Positions 53,970 through 64,000 of a stretch of DNA of 64,000 bases are shown piece after piece. The notes beneath the pieces were generated by a model. It searched no databases. It had not been told where the DNA came from and saw only the letters and a program-made list of their open reading frames with translations. Each line of letters opens with the position of its first letter. Position 1 is the stretch's first letter. The translations under genes and the position numbers were made by a program. Origin of the DNA: Chrysaora quinquecirrha. Its lineage: Eukaryota > Cnidaria > Scyphozoa > Semaeostomeae > Pelagiidae. The stretch spans positions 163,501 to 227,500 of the forward strand of contig JACTAT010000179.1 of assembly GCA_014526335.1 (NCBI GenBank), read 5' to 3'.

Positions 53970-54407
53970 TATAAGCTGCGGCTACGCACGTGCGATTTTT
54001 TGCTTGAAATGACGCCAGAACATGTTCTAAAATTGTCACCGCGACAGGAAAAGACTAAAATTTGCACTTGTAGCCAGGGATAGATTTTCGATAGATTCGG
54101 AAGTACGGTTGCAGAACATTGCTTTGGTTTAACTTTTCGCGACATGTTTTGCTTGTCGCCATCGCAGTGTGTTTCCGATTTTTTTCCATTGGCGAGGCAA
54201 CACATTGCCTTGTTTTCGCGCCCTTTCCTTGAAATTTTCTAGGACCCATTCTCCTTATCACGCAAGTTGATTGTCAAAGAAATTCAGTCGCAGCATTTTT
54301 GTCGCAGCGTGTAGCCACCTCAGGATTTCTCAGAACAGGACATTTTCAGGTGTGTCGCGTCACCATTTCACAGCAAAATGTTGCACGTGTAGCCGCGGCT
54401 TAAAGTT
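53970..54407. mobile_element. MITE with AAGC(C/T)GCGGCTAC ends
   Basis: The left AAGCTGCGGCTACGCACGTGC and the right GCACGTGTAGCCGCGGCTT are inverted. TTGTCGC and CGCGACA words are internal. It touches the right end of the satellite element. Confidence 0.75.
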
Positions 54408-54548
54408 TACAATTTTATAAAGGGTCAGACAAGTCGAGGTGCAAAATTTCTCCAAGTCATTTTGAACGATCAAAGCTCTAAGCTATAGAATCAATCGAAA
54501 AATTCGAACGCAAAGTTACGCAGAGTTTCGACTTTTTGCTGTTTGCAA

Positions 54549-54706
54549 GCTGATTGGCGTTTAAAACACAATGCCAATTCAGCTTCACTTTCTGATTGGT
54601 GCATTTCGATTCGTATCTGGGTATAAATTCCGTCTTTTCCAAGTGTTTCGGTCTGCTTCTTACGCTTATACTATGAGGAGGGTCAGGCGAAAAAAGCTTT
54701 TAAGTA
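54549..54706 (+). repeat. Dispersed repeat, copy of 46632-46800
   Basis: GCTGATTGGCGTTTAAAACACAATGCC, GGGTATAAATTCCG, GTTTCGGTCTG and GAGGGTCAGGCGAAAAAAGC in the same order as at 46632. No GIY-YIG frame precedes it. Confidence 0.65.
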
Positions 54707-54713
54707 CAGTATA

Positions 54714-55360
54714 CACGCTTTTTTTTATAAGGAACCACTTTATAAGGAACCTACATGTAGAAGGCCCGAAAATTTAAAGAACTTATACTACTAAAGAGAA
54801 AATCATTAAGGAACTTTTGAATGTTGAATACTTTTATCACTGCAAATAATCAAGAATTAGAAAGCCAGTTCCATTCATTTGCAGTCTAAAATCACATAAA
54901 TTGTACGTTAAGCATGTATCCAATGTATCTTTGAGTAGTCTCGAGCTTTGTTCACATGCAAATGTCTCTCTTTTATTCAGTACACACTTTTTTTTGTAAA
55001 GAACCTAGCTCAAGGCCTAGTTCTTAAAGTTCCTTATTTTTTTACCTCTTTTGAGACGATTGTAGTTCCAAAAGTTCCTTAATAGTTCCTTAATTTTAAC
55101 TGCACATACAGTTAAATGACTACCGTATAGAGACATTTGCATGTAAGCAAAGCTCGAGACTACTCAAGGAAACATTTGATACATGCGTAAAGTACAATTT
55201 ATGCTATTTTCGACTGCAAATGAATGGAACGGACTTTCTAATTCTGGATTGTTTGCAGTGATAAAAATATTCAACAATGAAAAGTTCCTTAGTGATTTTC
55301 TCTTTAGCAGTATAAGTTCTTTAAATTTTCGGGCCTTCTACATGTAGGTTCCTTATAAAG
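54714..55360. mobile_element. Long palindromic MITE (AAGGAAC subtype) with a nested relative
   Basis: The left arm from CACGCTTTTTTTTATAAGGAAC through AAGGCCCGAAAATTTAAAG and CATGCAAATGTCTC is inverted in 55125-55360 (GAGACATTTGCATG, CTTTAAATTTTCGGGCCTT, GGTTCCTTATAAAG). The centre 54983-55104 is a second element starting TA-CACACTTTTTTTTGTAAAG, matching 3719-3848. Confidence 0.85.
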
Positions 55361-55539
55361 TATTCATAACTTATCGTTGATATAATTCGGATTTCTAGGC
55401 TAAACCACATTAAACCGACCGCTGTTGTAAAACATGATTGTTTTGAGCACCTCTTGAGTGGTTTGATGAGGAAAATCTTGTCAGTTGAGTTCGTGTTCTA
55501 AAAGTGTATGAAAAATAAGCCTTCTTCAAAAAATTTTGA

Positions 55540-55945
55540 CGAAATACACCTTTTCAATTAAGAGCCTCGGTTTCAAAATTTACGAAAATTTATTCGTACA
55601 TTGACACCAGATTAAGATTGAGCACCTTCATTTTAGTGTTGACGAAAATTTTTACGATTCTAGTCCTTACGGTGTTGATTTTATAGCGATGAAAAGTTTG
55701 AAAATTTATAAAGGATTTGACCGTGAAAAATCGCTCGGAGTGAAATTTTACACCCTTAAGTCAAATCCTTTATAACTTTTCAAATTATTAATCGCTACAA
55801 AATGAACATCGTAAGGACTAGAAGCGAAAAAATTTGCCCAAACACTAAAACGGAGGTGCTGAATTCGAATACGACGTCGAAATGCTTTCGTGACACAATT
55901 TTAAATTTTTTTAAAAACGAGGCCCTTAGTTGAAATGGTGTAAAA
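55540..55945. mobile_element. Palindromic MITE, sister of 2732-3150
   Basis: The left ACACCTTTTCAATTAAGAGCCTCG and the right CGAGGCCCTTAGTTGAAATGGTGT are inverted. The centre GTGAAATTTTACACCC is the fold axis. Confidence 0.82.
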
Positions 55946-56610
55946 AAAAGTTTCTTTCCGGGACCATAAGAAACCATTTCGTCTTTGTCCTTCGCTTAAT
56001 TCTCTGGCTTCTTATAATTTGACTTGAATTATTTTGACTTGTCAAAGCTTTGAGCTTTTTATCCAATTTCTCAATAACCCTAAGCTTGTCAAAAAGTGAC
56101 ATATATTAGTTTAATTCTGATAGGTTCTAAGTTTTTCTGGTAAATGAAGAAACCACAGAAGATAGCCTAGCCCTAGTCTTACCTACTGTGTGCTCAGTTC
56201 ATTTTAATAGCTTTTTTTATTTACGATTTGCAGTCAAAACAAGAAAACGGAAAATTGTAATTTTCACAATTGATTGTAGATTTCAAGTGTTAATTTCGCA
56301 AACAAAACGAAAAAGATGGCCAATCAACAATTTATAATGATTTAGGAAAAGCGAAATCATTTGGTATCGAAATAATTGGTTTTCTAATAAAAATTGCCTT
56401 TTATTGATTATCAATGGGAAATTCTCAATTCATTTTTTAAACTTTAACTCGACCGGGCAAATTTTTTCTGTTAGATTTATTTCATAGAAAAGAAAAAGGT
56501 AGCACTATGTCATACTTAAAAGCTTAGAAACTTTCGAATTTTTTTTTCTCATAGATATATAGGCCGAAATGGCCCTTAATCTAATTTTACATCAAGTAAT
56601 TCAGTCCATG
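55946..56610. other. No feature recognised
   Basis: AT-rich, no supported exon or matched repeat. Confidence 0.4.
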
Positions 56611-56612
56611 TA

Positions 56613-57335
56613 CGTTTTTATAAGGAACATTTGGTCTTAGTTGATGAGGCTGGAGTTCCTTAATATTTTAAACTGAAAGTTCAAACTGAAAGTGCCTTAT
56701 AGCTACTGTTCCTTGCCTGCCGTACAATATTTTCAAAACTTCTTTTGACAGCAAATTCATTTCAACCTGCTTCGTTTTTCTAACTTTAAATATACCAAAT
56801 GGAGTCTTTTAGGGAAGTAGCTACGACGGGAAATATTTTGTTATTCGGTTATGTATTTGGTAGGCCTATATATACATTTTTTTTAAAAAAGCAACTGGTC
56901 AATACACGTTTTTTTTATAAGGAACACCTTTATAAGGAACTCGAGGCTGAAAATTCCTAAAAAATTAAGGAACTTTAAGGAACTGTCGAGGCTCTGGTGA
57001 AAAAGTCAAAAGTAAGACACTCTTTTTTAAAGAACAAGACGGTTTGTACGAAAAAGGAACAGAAGCACAATATATTTCCCATCGTTCTTCTCCAAAAGGC
57101 TTCATATATACCTAAAGTTAGAAATGAAGAATAGTTTCTATGAATTTGCTGTAAAAAATTAGTATTTATACATATCCCACGACAAGGAACAGTATAATGA
57201 GCTTTCAGCCTCATTTTATTGAAAAATTAAGGAACTCCAGCCTCAACTCAGACCAAAGGTTCCTTATAAAAAAAACGCGTATGTATTTAGTAGGCCTATA
57301 TATACACTTTTTTTAAAAATGCAACTGGTCAATAA
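56613..57335. mobile_element. Compound MITE (AAGGAAC subtype) with flanking 50-bp direct repeats
   Basis: The outer left TATAAGGAACATTTGGTCTTAGTTGATGAGGCTGGAGTTCC pairs with 57225-57279. An inner left end CACGTTTTTTTTATAAGGAAC starts at 56905 after TA. The sequence ATGTATTTGGTAGGCCTATATATACA to GCAACTGGTCAATA stands on both sides of the inner element (56854-56904, 57281-57335). Confidence 0.7.
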
Positions 57336-57559
57336 GCAACAGGGGCTGAAATTCTGTTAAACTTCTTGGTTAATATAGCTTTCCTTAAAGGGTACATCGT
57401 TGCAAACTTGTCTATTACATCGAAAAGCAAGAAAAGAGCCAAAATACAGTATGAGTTATAGGGGGTATCAGTCATTCAGTGAAGGTTGAAAATACTGGAC
57501 ATTTTAAGCAGCTTTGAGGGCTGGACCACAAGTCCAGTTGCTTAATAGAAAAGTGTAGT

Positions 57560-57690
57560 AGCTAAAAACCGCTTTGTTCTTGAAAAATTTTTTTTTTATT
57601 TTCATCGAGGCTCCTTCATTCTGCCCCGATGGTTCCTAAAAGCTCCTTAAGTTTTTGGGAATTTCATCCTCGAGTTCCTTATAGAAAAGC
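57560..57690. mobile_element. Degenerate MITE fragment, T-run family
   Basis: ACCGCTTTGTTCTTG with a T-run at left and GAGTTCCTTATAGAAAAGCG at right. GGTTCCTAAAAGCTCCTTAAG lies between. Confidence 0.5.
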
Positions 57691-58500
57691 GAGTAATGCA
57701 AAAAAAAGTTAATAAAACTTACCCTCACTCCACATGAAGTTTGCAATCAGGAAAATAATGATTTGCAACGAAATTGTGAACATCTCGAATCCAAAAACAA
57801 TTCGAGGACCAAAGTTTGTTTTGCTTTTGTACTATTTCTACAAAGTTCCACGACTACATTGAAAAATTGCTAATCCATAGAGTAAAATATATTTTATACT
57901 GATCTTTGACGGGACAGATGAATCACTGAGGAATGATTCCGTAGTGAAGGTTTTTTGTTTTCATTCTTGCTCTGTCACTATCGGCTTTCAGATTTGTATC
58001 TCGAGTTTTTATCTTGGGTAAATTCTTGTGTAATCATCATTGAAATCTCAGTCACACATGATGGGCGAGGACACGAAGGTTAAAAATCAGGTTGTTTCGT
58101 TTTCATGGAGACTCGACTGTCACATATCACTGACTGCCACAAATTTGAATTACTTCGGTAAACCAGCCAGTATGGGCATTACAGGAATAACTTTAAAGTA
58201 TGTCACACGTCCCCCAGGCATACAAAGCTCGAGGAAGGATGCTAAAAAGACTAATGAATGGAGAACGAGGAAATAGAAGACTTAAAATGGGATGGGTTGC
58301 GTTCCCCCTGGCCACCGTTTGTTAGAGCAGGAATACCACAAAACTGAGCTAAACAAAGACTAGAATTGTCAATAAACAAAGTAGACTGTTTTAAGTTACA
58401 AAACACTCTGTTTTAGACTGTTAAAGCCCGAACACTGATAGGGAATTGTTGACTGTTCGATTAAGGAAGGTTTAAAAGCTCTGGTCACCTCGATTCACGC
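57691..58500. other. No gene supported
   Basis: A 78-codon plus-strand frame at 58040-58276 has no recognisable motif and is not called. Confidence 0.35.
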
Positions 58501-58511
58501 AATGCGAGATT

Positions 58512-58770
58512 TTTTTATAAGCTGATCTCAAGATTGACTTTTGCAATAAATAGCAAAACCCTTAGTTTGTTTTCCCTGAGTTCCCCAGACTAACGTTTGC
58601 CCAGAGCGACAAAGTGCGCCATTTCTCAACTTTCCCGCCTTTTTGACATCGCCTATACATGCACCAGATCCTGAGGGGCACCTGAATGTGAAATGTCCAG
58701 GATGTGCCCCCGAGTTTTTACAAACCAACCCACCTTTAAGGTATTGTTTTACACATTTAACCACCCAGTT
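58512..58770 (-). CDS. Unidentified cysteine/glycine-rich ORF or exon
   Basis: The minus-strand frame contains CVKQYLKGGLVCKNSG, HFTFRCPSGSGACIGD, LRNGALCRSGQTLVWG and ends FAIYCKSQS with TGA. Seven cysteines, regular Gly/Ser spacing and absence of simple repeats make it look like a small secreted domain with three disulfides. There is no in-frame ATG upstream before a stop, so it would be a terminal exon of a gene starting to the right. I cannot identify the family, and no clean acceptor was found. It could still be chance. Confidence 0.3.
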
Positions 58771-60714
58771 TTATGATTTTAGTATGCACTGTGCGACATT
58801 TGCGTAGGAAATTTGATTCTACATACACCCACTTTTAAGGTATTTTAGGCATAAGTCGGACCCAGTAGTAGGGAATTTTTGAAGAAAAACCCAACAATAT
58901 GAGGGGCGCACAGCACAGCCTACATTAGGGAGTACCCCCCTAAAACAATAGGATTTTTAGCAAAGTTGTATGAGATTTCCTAGGAGTGAATTGCCTAACA
59001 GCTCCTAGACAATTGCCGCAAAAAATGTTTGTTCACACTCATTCGAACTTTCAAGTACAGCAAGATATGTAATAGACTAGAGATCCTTAAGTTTTATTTT
59101 GGAGGAAAGCAACTGGCCCACCAGGGGGGCAGAATTTTCTTAAATGGGCCAAACCCGGACCAAAATTTAGGGTTATTAGATGACTTTGCCCAGTAGACTT
59201 GGAACTTATCCAAAATGTCGGGCAGCAGATTAACCGATTGATACTGCATTACAGAACGTAGGCCCTAGCCAAGCTGTCAAACAGTGTTGCTTAAACATCT
59301 GATCTGGGATTTGTCTCAAAACAATGTTTGGAGGTTTGGCCACGTCGACGTTGCAAAACATTAATTGAAAACCCAATCCTTGAGCAATGTTTTTGAAACA
59401 CTTCAAAATCATTTTCTGCTACTATTAAAAAGCAAAATGTTTGTCAAGCAATGTTTTATGACGTGATCAAACATTTTTGGAAACGCAAGTTTAAAATGTC
59501 TGAAAAACAATGTTTTATCGTTTGGCCAGATGGAGGTTCAGGGGTTCCATGATTTAAATCAATCCATTAACAATTACATCAAGAACTGTTTGGATGCATC
59601 ATATAGATTGAAAAACTGACAAGTGTTTTGGCTAATCTGTAGTTTAATATATCTTTTGTTACTGCTGTTGTTATATTACTTAATTCTTTACTTGTGTTAT
59701 GTTATGTTACATTAATTCATCAAGTAGCTGCTTAAGTATACATTTTAACTATGTAATTAGGCTACTTGGTTGAAAATAAAAAATCTGAAAAAAATCTGAA
59801 AAATCTGAAATCACGAAAAGACAACCATATCAACCCCACCCTAGGGCATTGATTTCTCCATTCGTTTTCAAACTCTCATGAAATTCGACGCGGGGCAGAG
59901 ACCAAGAGTGCCGAGCTTTGGAAGTAAAAATCTACAAACATTAGGATTGTTTACTGATTACGGAAATGATAACAAGTTTAGCATTGCAGATATTAAATTG
60001 ATGTAATAACCTTTTTCTTCAAAATCTTTAGAAAATGACATAGGCAGCCATGGTTCAATGCAACCACTATAACGATGGATTAATCAGATTTTTATCTAAA
60101 TCAAATTCTCATACAAAAAAGGCGCCGAATACTACATTGCGGTTATAAATAGATGTTGGCATTAAGAAGAAGTCATTAATGCCTTCCCGCAGGTCATACT
60201 GTCCTGAAGGCAAGAAGTGAGGTTACAACGGGGGTAATGTCCAGGGGAAGTTAAGGTCTCTGATTGGCCAGTTTCCTGGTCCGATCTTTAATCCACTCCC
60301 ATGATTCCTAGCATAAAGTTATGTGACATATTTGCTGCAGCTTTATTATACAAATTTCGATCTTAATCTCTATTAGTGGAACATGAACAACAAAAGATTT
60401 TACTGCTTATCCCACCCTACCGTGGGTAATCCCACCCCACCCACCCAAAACTTTTCTGTTTGTTCTCCTGATTTCTTTCTACCATTATGACTAGCACTTC
60501 TTCCTTTCCAATGAAGAATGTGATTTTCCCTGGCCAATCGCCTACCGAAATGAGGCATGGCAAAACGTAGGTGCGTTTTTACCCCTAGGACCCAACAGGG
60601 AGCCCGAAGGGCAGGAGGGGAACGATGCATATACAGTTGCGTTGTCCTGTTTTTGAAGGGTTATGGCAGATGTGCTAAAAACGGGATAAAATGAACATTA
60701 TTAAAAATTAGTGC
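58771..60714. other. No gene recognised
   Basis: AT-rich. ACCTTAAAGGTGGGTTGG at 58730 and CCCACTTTTAAGGTATTTTAGG at 58835 form a short inverted similarity. AAAACATTGTTTTGAGAC-type words recur at 59300-59520, possibly an old element. A CTGAAAAAAATCTGAAAAATCTGAAA tract lies near 59790. Confidence 0.4.
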
Positions 60715-61070
60715 AGCATTTCTGGAAGATGGCGGATCCCTCTCTGCGCTGCGTACATTGAACAGATTTGCGGCTGCTTTAGGAGAGATAGTGCAGTAAA
60801 TGTTGCTTCTAATTCACATCTGATCCGAGAAAAAAAAACAGTATTCAAATACCAGCGTATCTCCTCAGGGAAACATTTAATCAAGTATTTTTCTTTCTGT
60901 GAGTTACTTCCATCTTGTTTCCTAAGTTCCTGCAGATATTTTCAATATTCACTGTCGCAAATTCCTTTTCTCTCTGTTTCTTCCATCATTCGTAAAATTG
61001 ACGCAAAAAATGTTGCACTACCTGTATGCGGAGAGGATTACCTTACTAAATATCCGCCATGTTCCAGAAT
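60715..61070. mobile_element. MITE with CTGGAAGATGGCGGAT ends
   Basis: The left TTTCTGGAAGATGGCGGATCC and the right TATCCGCCATGTTCCAGAA are inverted. The middle matches the interrupted copy at 26860-27330. Confidence 0.78.
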
Positions 61071-61995
61071 AATCTCGCGTCGGCCCAGACCTCTTTCAAG
61101 AACACCGACCCAGGGATGCAGTGGAAACGCCAAGAGTGGTGCAATGGTCAAAGACATATGCAGGGCGTTTTTAAAGAAATTTTTACTACTAGGGGAAAAT
61201 TTGAAGGAAGGACCCAAAAGATTAATAACTGAAAGAAGCGGACGGGGCCACGCTGCGGTAAATAAAAGAGTCACTGTTGCTCCAAATGAGAAACGGCAAA
61301 GGACAAATTCAGCACGAAGTCGCATTTTTTCATTGTACGCAGCTCATACATCATTATGTCATCAATACTGCCAATGTCTAAAATACATAATGTAGCTAAT
61401 TAAGGGCAGCCATTGTCACTTTGAAAAAACTTCCAGTTGATTTTCAAAAAAGGGGTAAGTGGGAATTGACAAGGGCCCAAAGTACTGGGGAAGTTGTGTG
61501 ATTTTGGCGCTCGCTACCGGGGAAGCTTCCCCAGTAGTTACACTGTTAAAAAATGCCTGGACATATGGAAGCTGCTTAATTTGGGCCTGAACTGGCATAG
61601 GTACCAGAAAGGAGTTGATGATGATATTTAAGTTGATTAGCGCCAAGGTTAGTACCAGTTCAGCGGCACACCCCAAGTACTTTTTAGCCAGACGATTGTT
61701 GATGGTTACTGTCCAAAATAAATTGATGTTGTTTCAAAATTGTGGTTTTAACTCAGAGTTTGAAAATAATAAAAGACGATGAAAAATCTGATAAAAAAAT
61801 CAGCATCTAAAACTGAGGTTTTTTGATAAGCTTAAAGAAATTTATATTTGCATCTGACTAATTCTATTTGGTTATTTCTGCACTGTGGGGCTTTAAAATA
61901 CTGGCCATTTTGACCGCATTTTAGCAAGGTGCTGCAAAACGTGAAAAGTGTTAACCTAAAATTTAGGAAAATTAGTGAGGTGTTAACCGAAATCT
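61071..61995. other. No gene supported
   Basis: A minus-strand frame at 61416-61676 begins with a hydrophobic MGCAAELVLTLALINLNII but shows no family match or splice context. It is noted and not called. Confidence 0.35.
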
Positions 61996-61997
61996 AC

Positions 61998-62095
61998 CGT
62001 CTGGTGGTGTAGATAATGCAAGACCCAAGAAAACTGTGGGTTCGGCTCTTACGACTAAAATAAACCTCTTTTCTTTTCTTTTATACCACAATTTA
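61998..62095 (+). mobile_element. tRNA-derived SINE head
   Basis: GTCTGGTGGTGTAGATAATG (A-box-like) and CTGTGGGTTCGGCTCT (B-box-like) about 35 bp apart, followed by a short T-rich tail CTTTTCTTTTCTTTTAT. Confidence 0.5.
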
Positions 62096-62438
62096 AGTTC
62101 AATATACTGTATCCCTTTACCCCTAAGTGTGTTCTTTCGGGACGTTTATCTCTTTTGAAGTTTGAAACAAATAGAAGTCAGAGGCTACAAGTTTCAGACT
62201 CTAAAAACTTATTGAAAAACGGAAGATTTTGGAGGAGTTGAAAGCAAGAATCTGTGAAGTCTTCGAAATCGTCAAGCTCTGGAGTCAGGAGAGTTTGGAG
62301 CCTCAGAAAACTCAGATTTTCCGGATTGATGTCCAAAAAACGGGCTTTTGATCTCACGGAAGTCTCCAGAAATACGTAAAACAAGACAGTAAAGGGTCCC
62401 ACAGAAAGCATGCCGATATGGGCTCGATATCCAAAATA

Positions 62439-62814
62439 CACTCTTTTTTTATAAGTAACCCGTTTATAAGAAACTCAGTACTGAGATCAATATTGGTTAA
62501 GAAACTTTCAGTACTCGACCCAAAATGATAAGAAACTCACAAGTCTCAACAATCTTTAGAATTAGAAATATAGAATCAAAAAACGAACTTCTGTTACACC
62601 ATATGTGTCTATTTTTACAAAAAAAAAACAGCTGATGTAAACTTGAATTGTATTGTTTCTTCTATTTGTAGAATTTAAGTGTCGATTACCTGTTTTGGCA
62701 CTTAAAAATTTTGATTGTAAGAAACTGCTAAGAAACTTCCAGTACCCAAATTGTCCAAAAACTAAGAAACTTCGAGTACTGAAAAAATCTTAGTTTCTTA
62801 TAAAAAAAAGAGTG
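62439..62814. mobile_element. MITE, TA-CACTC T-run family, AAGAAAC subtype (intact)
   Basis: Ends CACTCTTTTTTTATAAG and CTTATAAAAAAAAGAGTG are flanked by TA on both sides (62437-62438, 62815-62816). AAGAAAC followed by (T)CAGTACT occurs about seven times, distributed to both subterminal halves. This is the best-preserved copy in the window. Confidence 0.9.
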
Positions 62815-63814
62815 TACTCGAATGGGGTCCTAAAAAGGTCTTGAAAAACGATCCCATTTTAGTCTCTTCTCAGTTGTTAGCTTTTCAGCCGAAACAGTCA
62901 ATTCTGAGAGGAATAGCAGAATAACTTCTTCGGCTCCAAGATGGGAAACCGTTTAGACAGGAAACATTCAAAACGGATTTAAACTTAAGTAAGCTCCGAC
63001 CAAACAGCCGTGCCAAGAGCCATGAAAAGTGAAGAGAGATGACTAGGCCCTCTTCCTTTTTGCTGACGAAGAAAAGCACCGCGCTGTATTCTTTCATGTT
63101 TTCCTGCCAGCGTTTAAAACAGTTTCCGAATTAACGTTCTGAATAATTGATATTGCTTTAAGTATAAGAAATCCGAGGCTAAGAAGGCATAATAATAAAG
63201 AAAAGGACAAATTTATCCGCAGGATTAAATGTTGACAGAAGTCACCGCTGTAATGTATTCACAAGCTTCCCTTTCCGACGTGACGTGTATGAAATTATTG
63301 GGCGGTAAAAAGATAAAACAACAATTAAAGATTTAATAAACTTTTATTGGAAAGAAAGTAACAACTTAGTTTTATTGAAAAGGACATTGGTTTGGAAAAC
63401 TCCCAACAGATTAAAAACTCTAAAAGGATTGTTCAAATTGGCTTAGAAAACAGCTTGAGGCGATGGGCCTAGTCGTGGAGTGGCCAAACCCAACTGATAG
63501 AAAAATTTCTTGAATTTCTAAAAATTTTGTGGCCAAGTATCATCTTATTTTACAGTGATTGTCTCTAGCCTTATCTGTTTTGTCACGTTCCAAATATACA
63601 TTGAAAAACATCTCTCCGACTTGCAGGCGAACCAAATAGCGACATGTCTCGTCTGGCCTGCCGTGGTTACAGATGACGTTATACCAGACGTTTATGACTG
63701 GGGTACTGGGATTATGTGGTATAATGTTGGTACGGGTACAACGCGCGAGTAGCAACACAGCTGTACAACGAAATAGCTTGCATCAAATTACGTCAATCAA
63801 TCCACACGCAAAAA
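62815..63814. other. No gene recognised
   Basis: Short frames on both strands show no motif or splice structure. Confidence 0.4.
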
Positions 63815-63920
63815 GCTTTGTTAGCTCTAATATGCGATGCAAGAGGGGGATAACATTAGAATATAAAAACAGCCCCTATCACATATTAAATCCAAATAAA
63901 TTACATTTAGTAGTGCCTGC
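63815..63920. repeat. Dispersed repeat, copy of 1421-1522
   Basis: TAATATGCGATGCAAGAGGGG, CCCTATCACATATTAAATCC and ACATTTAGTAGTGC match the copy near the left end of the window. Confidence 0.55.
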
Positions 63921-64000
63921 AACTGTACAGTTTCAGTTCCCAATACCCAATAACCTAGACTTGTCTTAAGTCCCTAACTTTCGCTCACATTGAATTGAAT

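Larger units (their letters stand above)
48585..53975. mobile_element. Giant foldback-type element with satellite arms
   Basis: The left arm (48585-50935) and the right arm (52060-53975) are inverted with respect to each other. Each consists of tandem about 162-bp repeats. The outermost unique ends are also inverted: AGGAGATAAGTGCAGAA, ATTGTGCAAATTGTGATACAAGCACC on the left, GGTGCTTGTATCACAATTTGCACAATTG and CTTATCTCCT on the right. The core of about 1.1 kb holds a broken minus-strand ORF. This is the layout of foldback/Galileo-type DNA elements with repeat-filled inverted ends. The target duplication is not certain; the right end abuts another MITE. Confidence 0.7.

Noticed and set aside
61416..61676. 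86-codon minus-strand frame with hydrophobic start
   Set aside because: No family pattern, no splice context and a palindromic GGGGAAGCTTCCCC within; not enough to call.
1..64000. CRISPR arrays, operons, bacterial promoters or phage
   Set aside because: None seen; split genes, consensus GT-AG introns, LINEs and SINEs show eukaryotic nuclear DNA, and the tandem arrays lack spacer diversity.

Overview
The window is metazoan nuclear DNA, AT-rich, intron-rich and crowded with transposable elements. A cnidarian, probably an anthozoan, fits best. The support is a pair of intronless class A receptors, a secreted protein built from phase-1 exons with a LamG-like and a TSP1 module, ShK and papilin-type cysteine modules on separate exons, a CR1/L2-type LINE with an SGNH-hydrolase ORF1, a GIY-YIG (Penelope-like) remnant and many MITEs and tRNA-derived SINEs. 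The species cannot be read from the sequence. There is no bacterial gene layout, no operon and no CRISPR array.

Layout. 1-9322: a repeat-filled start, then the 3' half of a ceramide kinase gene (+), with five exons between 1604 and 9322 and introns made almost wholly of MITEs, a hAT-like element, SINEs and a LINE scrap. 9.4-11.9 kb: a duplicated copy of the CERK 3' flank, a SINE and a GAT microsatellite. 12.1-16.5 kb: one nearly full-length but frameshifted LINE. 17.0-21.6 kb: two paralogous rhodopsin-type GPCRs, tail to tail, separated by a minisatellite, a CTAA microsatellite and a MITE. 21.9-27.8 kb: mobile-element sequence and a candidate TATA/E-box promoter with a first exon. 27.86-42.97 kb: a nine-exon gene (+) for a secreted matrix-type protein of about 2288 residues. 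Its order is signal peptide, very long disordered charged region, 36 uninterrupted five-residue glycine repeats, LamG-like domain, linker, TSP1 module, basic tail. 45.4-48.3 kb: three exons of a second modular secreted protein (-), one ShKT and two papilin-type GCCWD modules. 48.6-54.0 kb: a large inverted structure whose arms are opposed arrays of an about 162-bp satellite around a core with a broken transposon-type ORF. 54-64 kb: almost entirely MITEs, with one unexplained cysteine-rich ORF at 58.5 kb.

The most interesting structures are (1) a complete type I hammerhead ribozyme motif at 35063-35105, in the loop of a long near-perfect hairpin beside a tRNA-SINE; (2) the satellite-armed foldback element at 48.6-54.0 kb; (3) the glycine pentapeptide solenoid protein; (4) a MITE superfamily with TA target sites and CAC(T/G)C-T(n)-ATAAG ends, whose internal repeat word changes together with its terminal word. 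The genes do not form one pathway. The two modular secreted proteins are both extracellular by inference, the GPCRs sit in the plasma membrane and CERK acts on ceramide at membranes. All exon boundaries were read by eye from splice sites, phase and domain continuity. No search or alignment was run.
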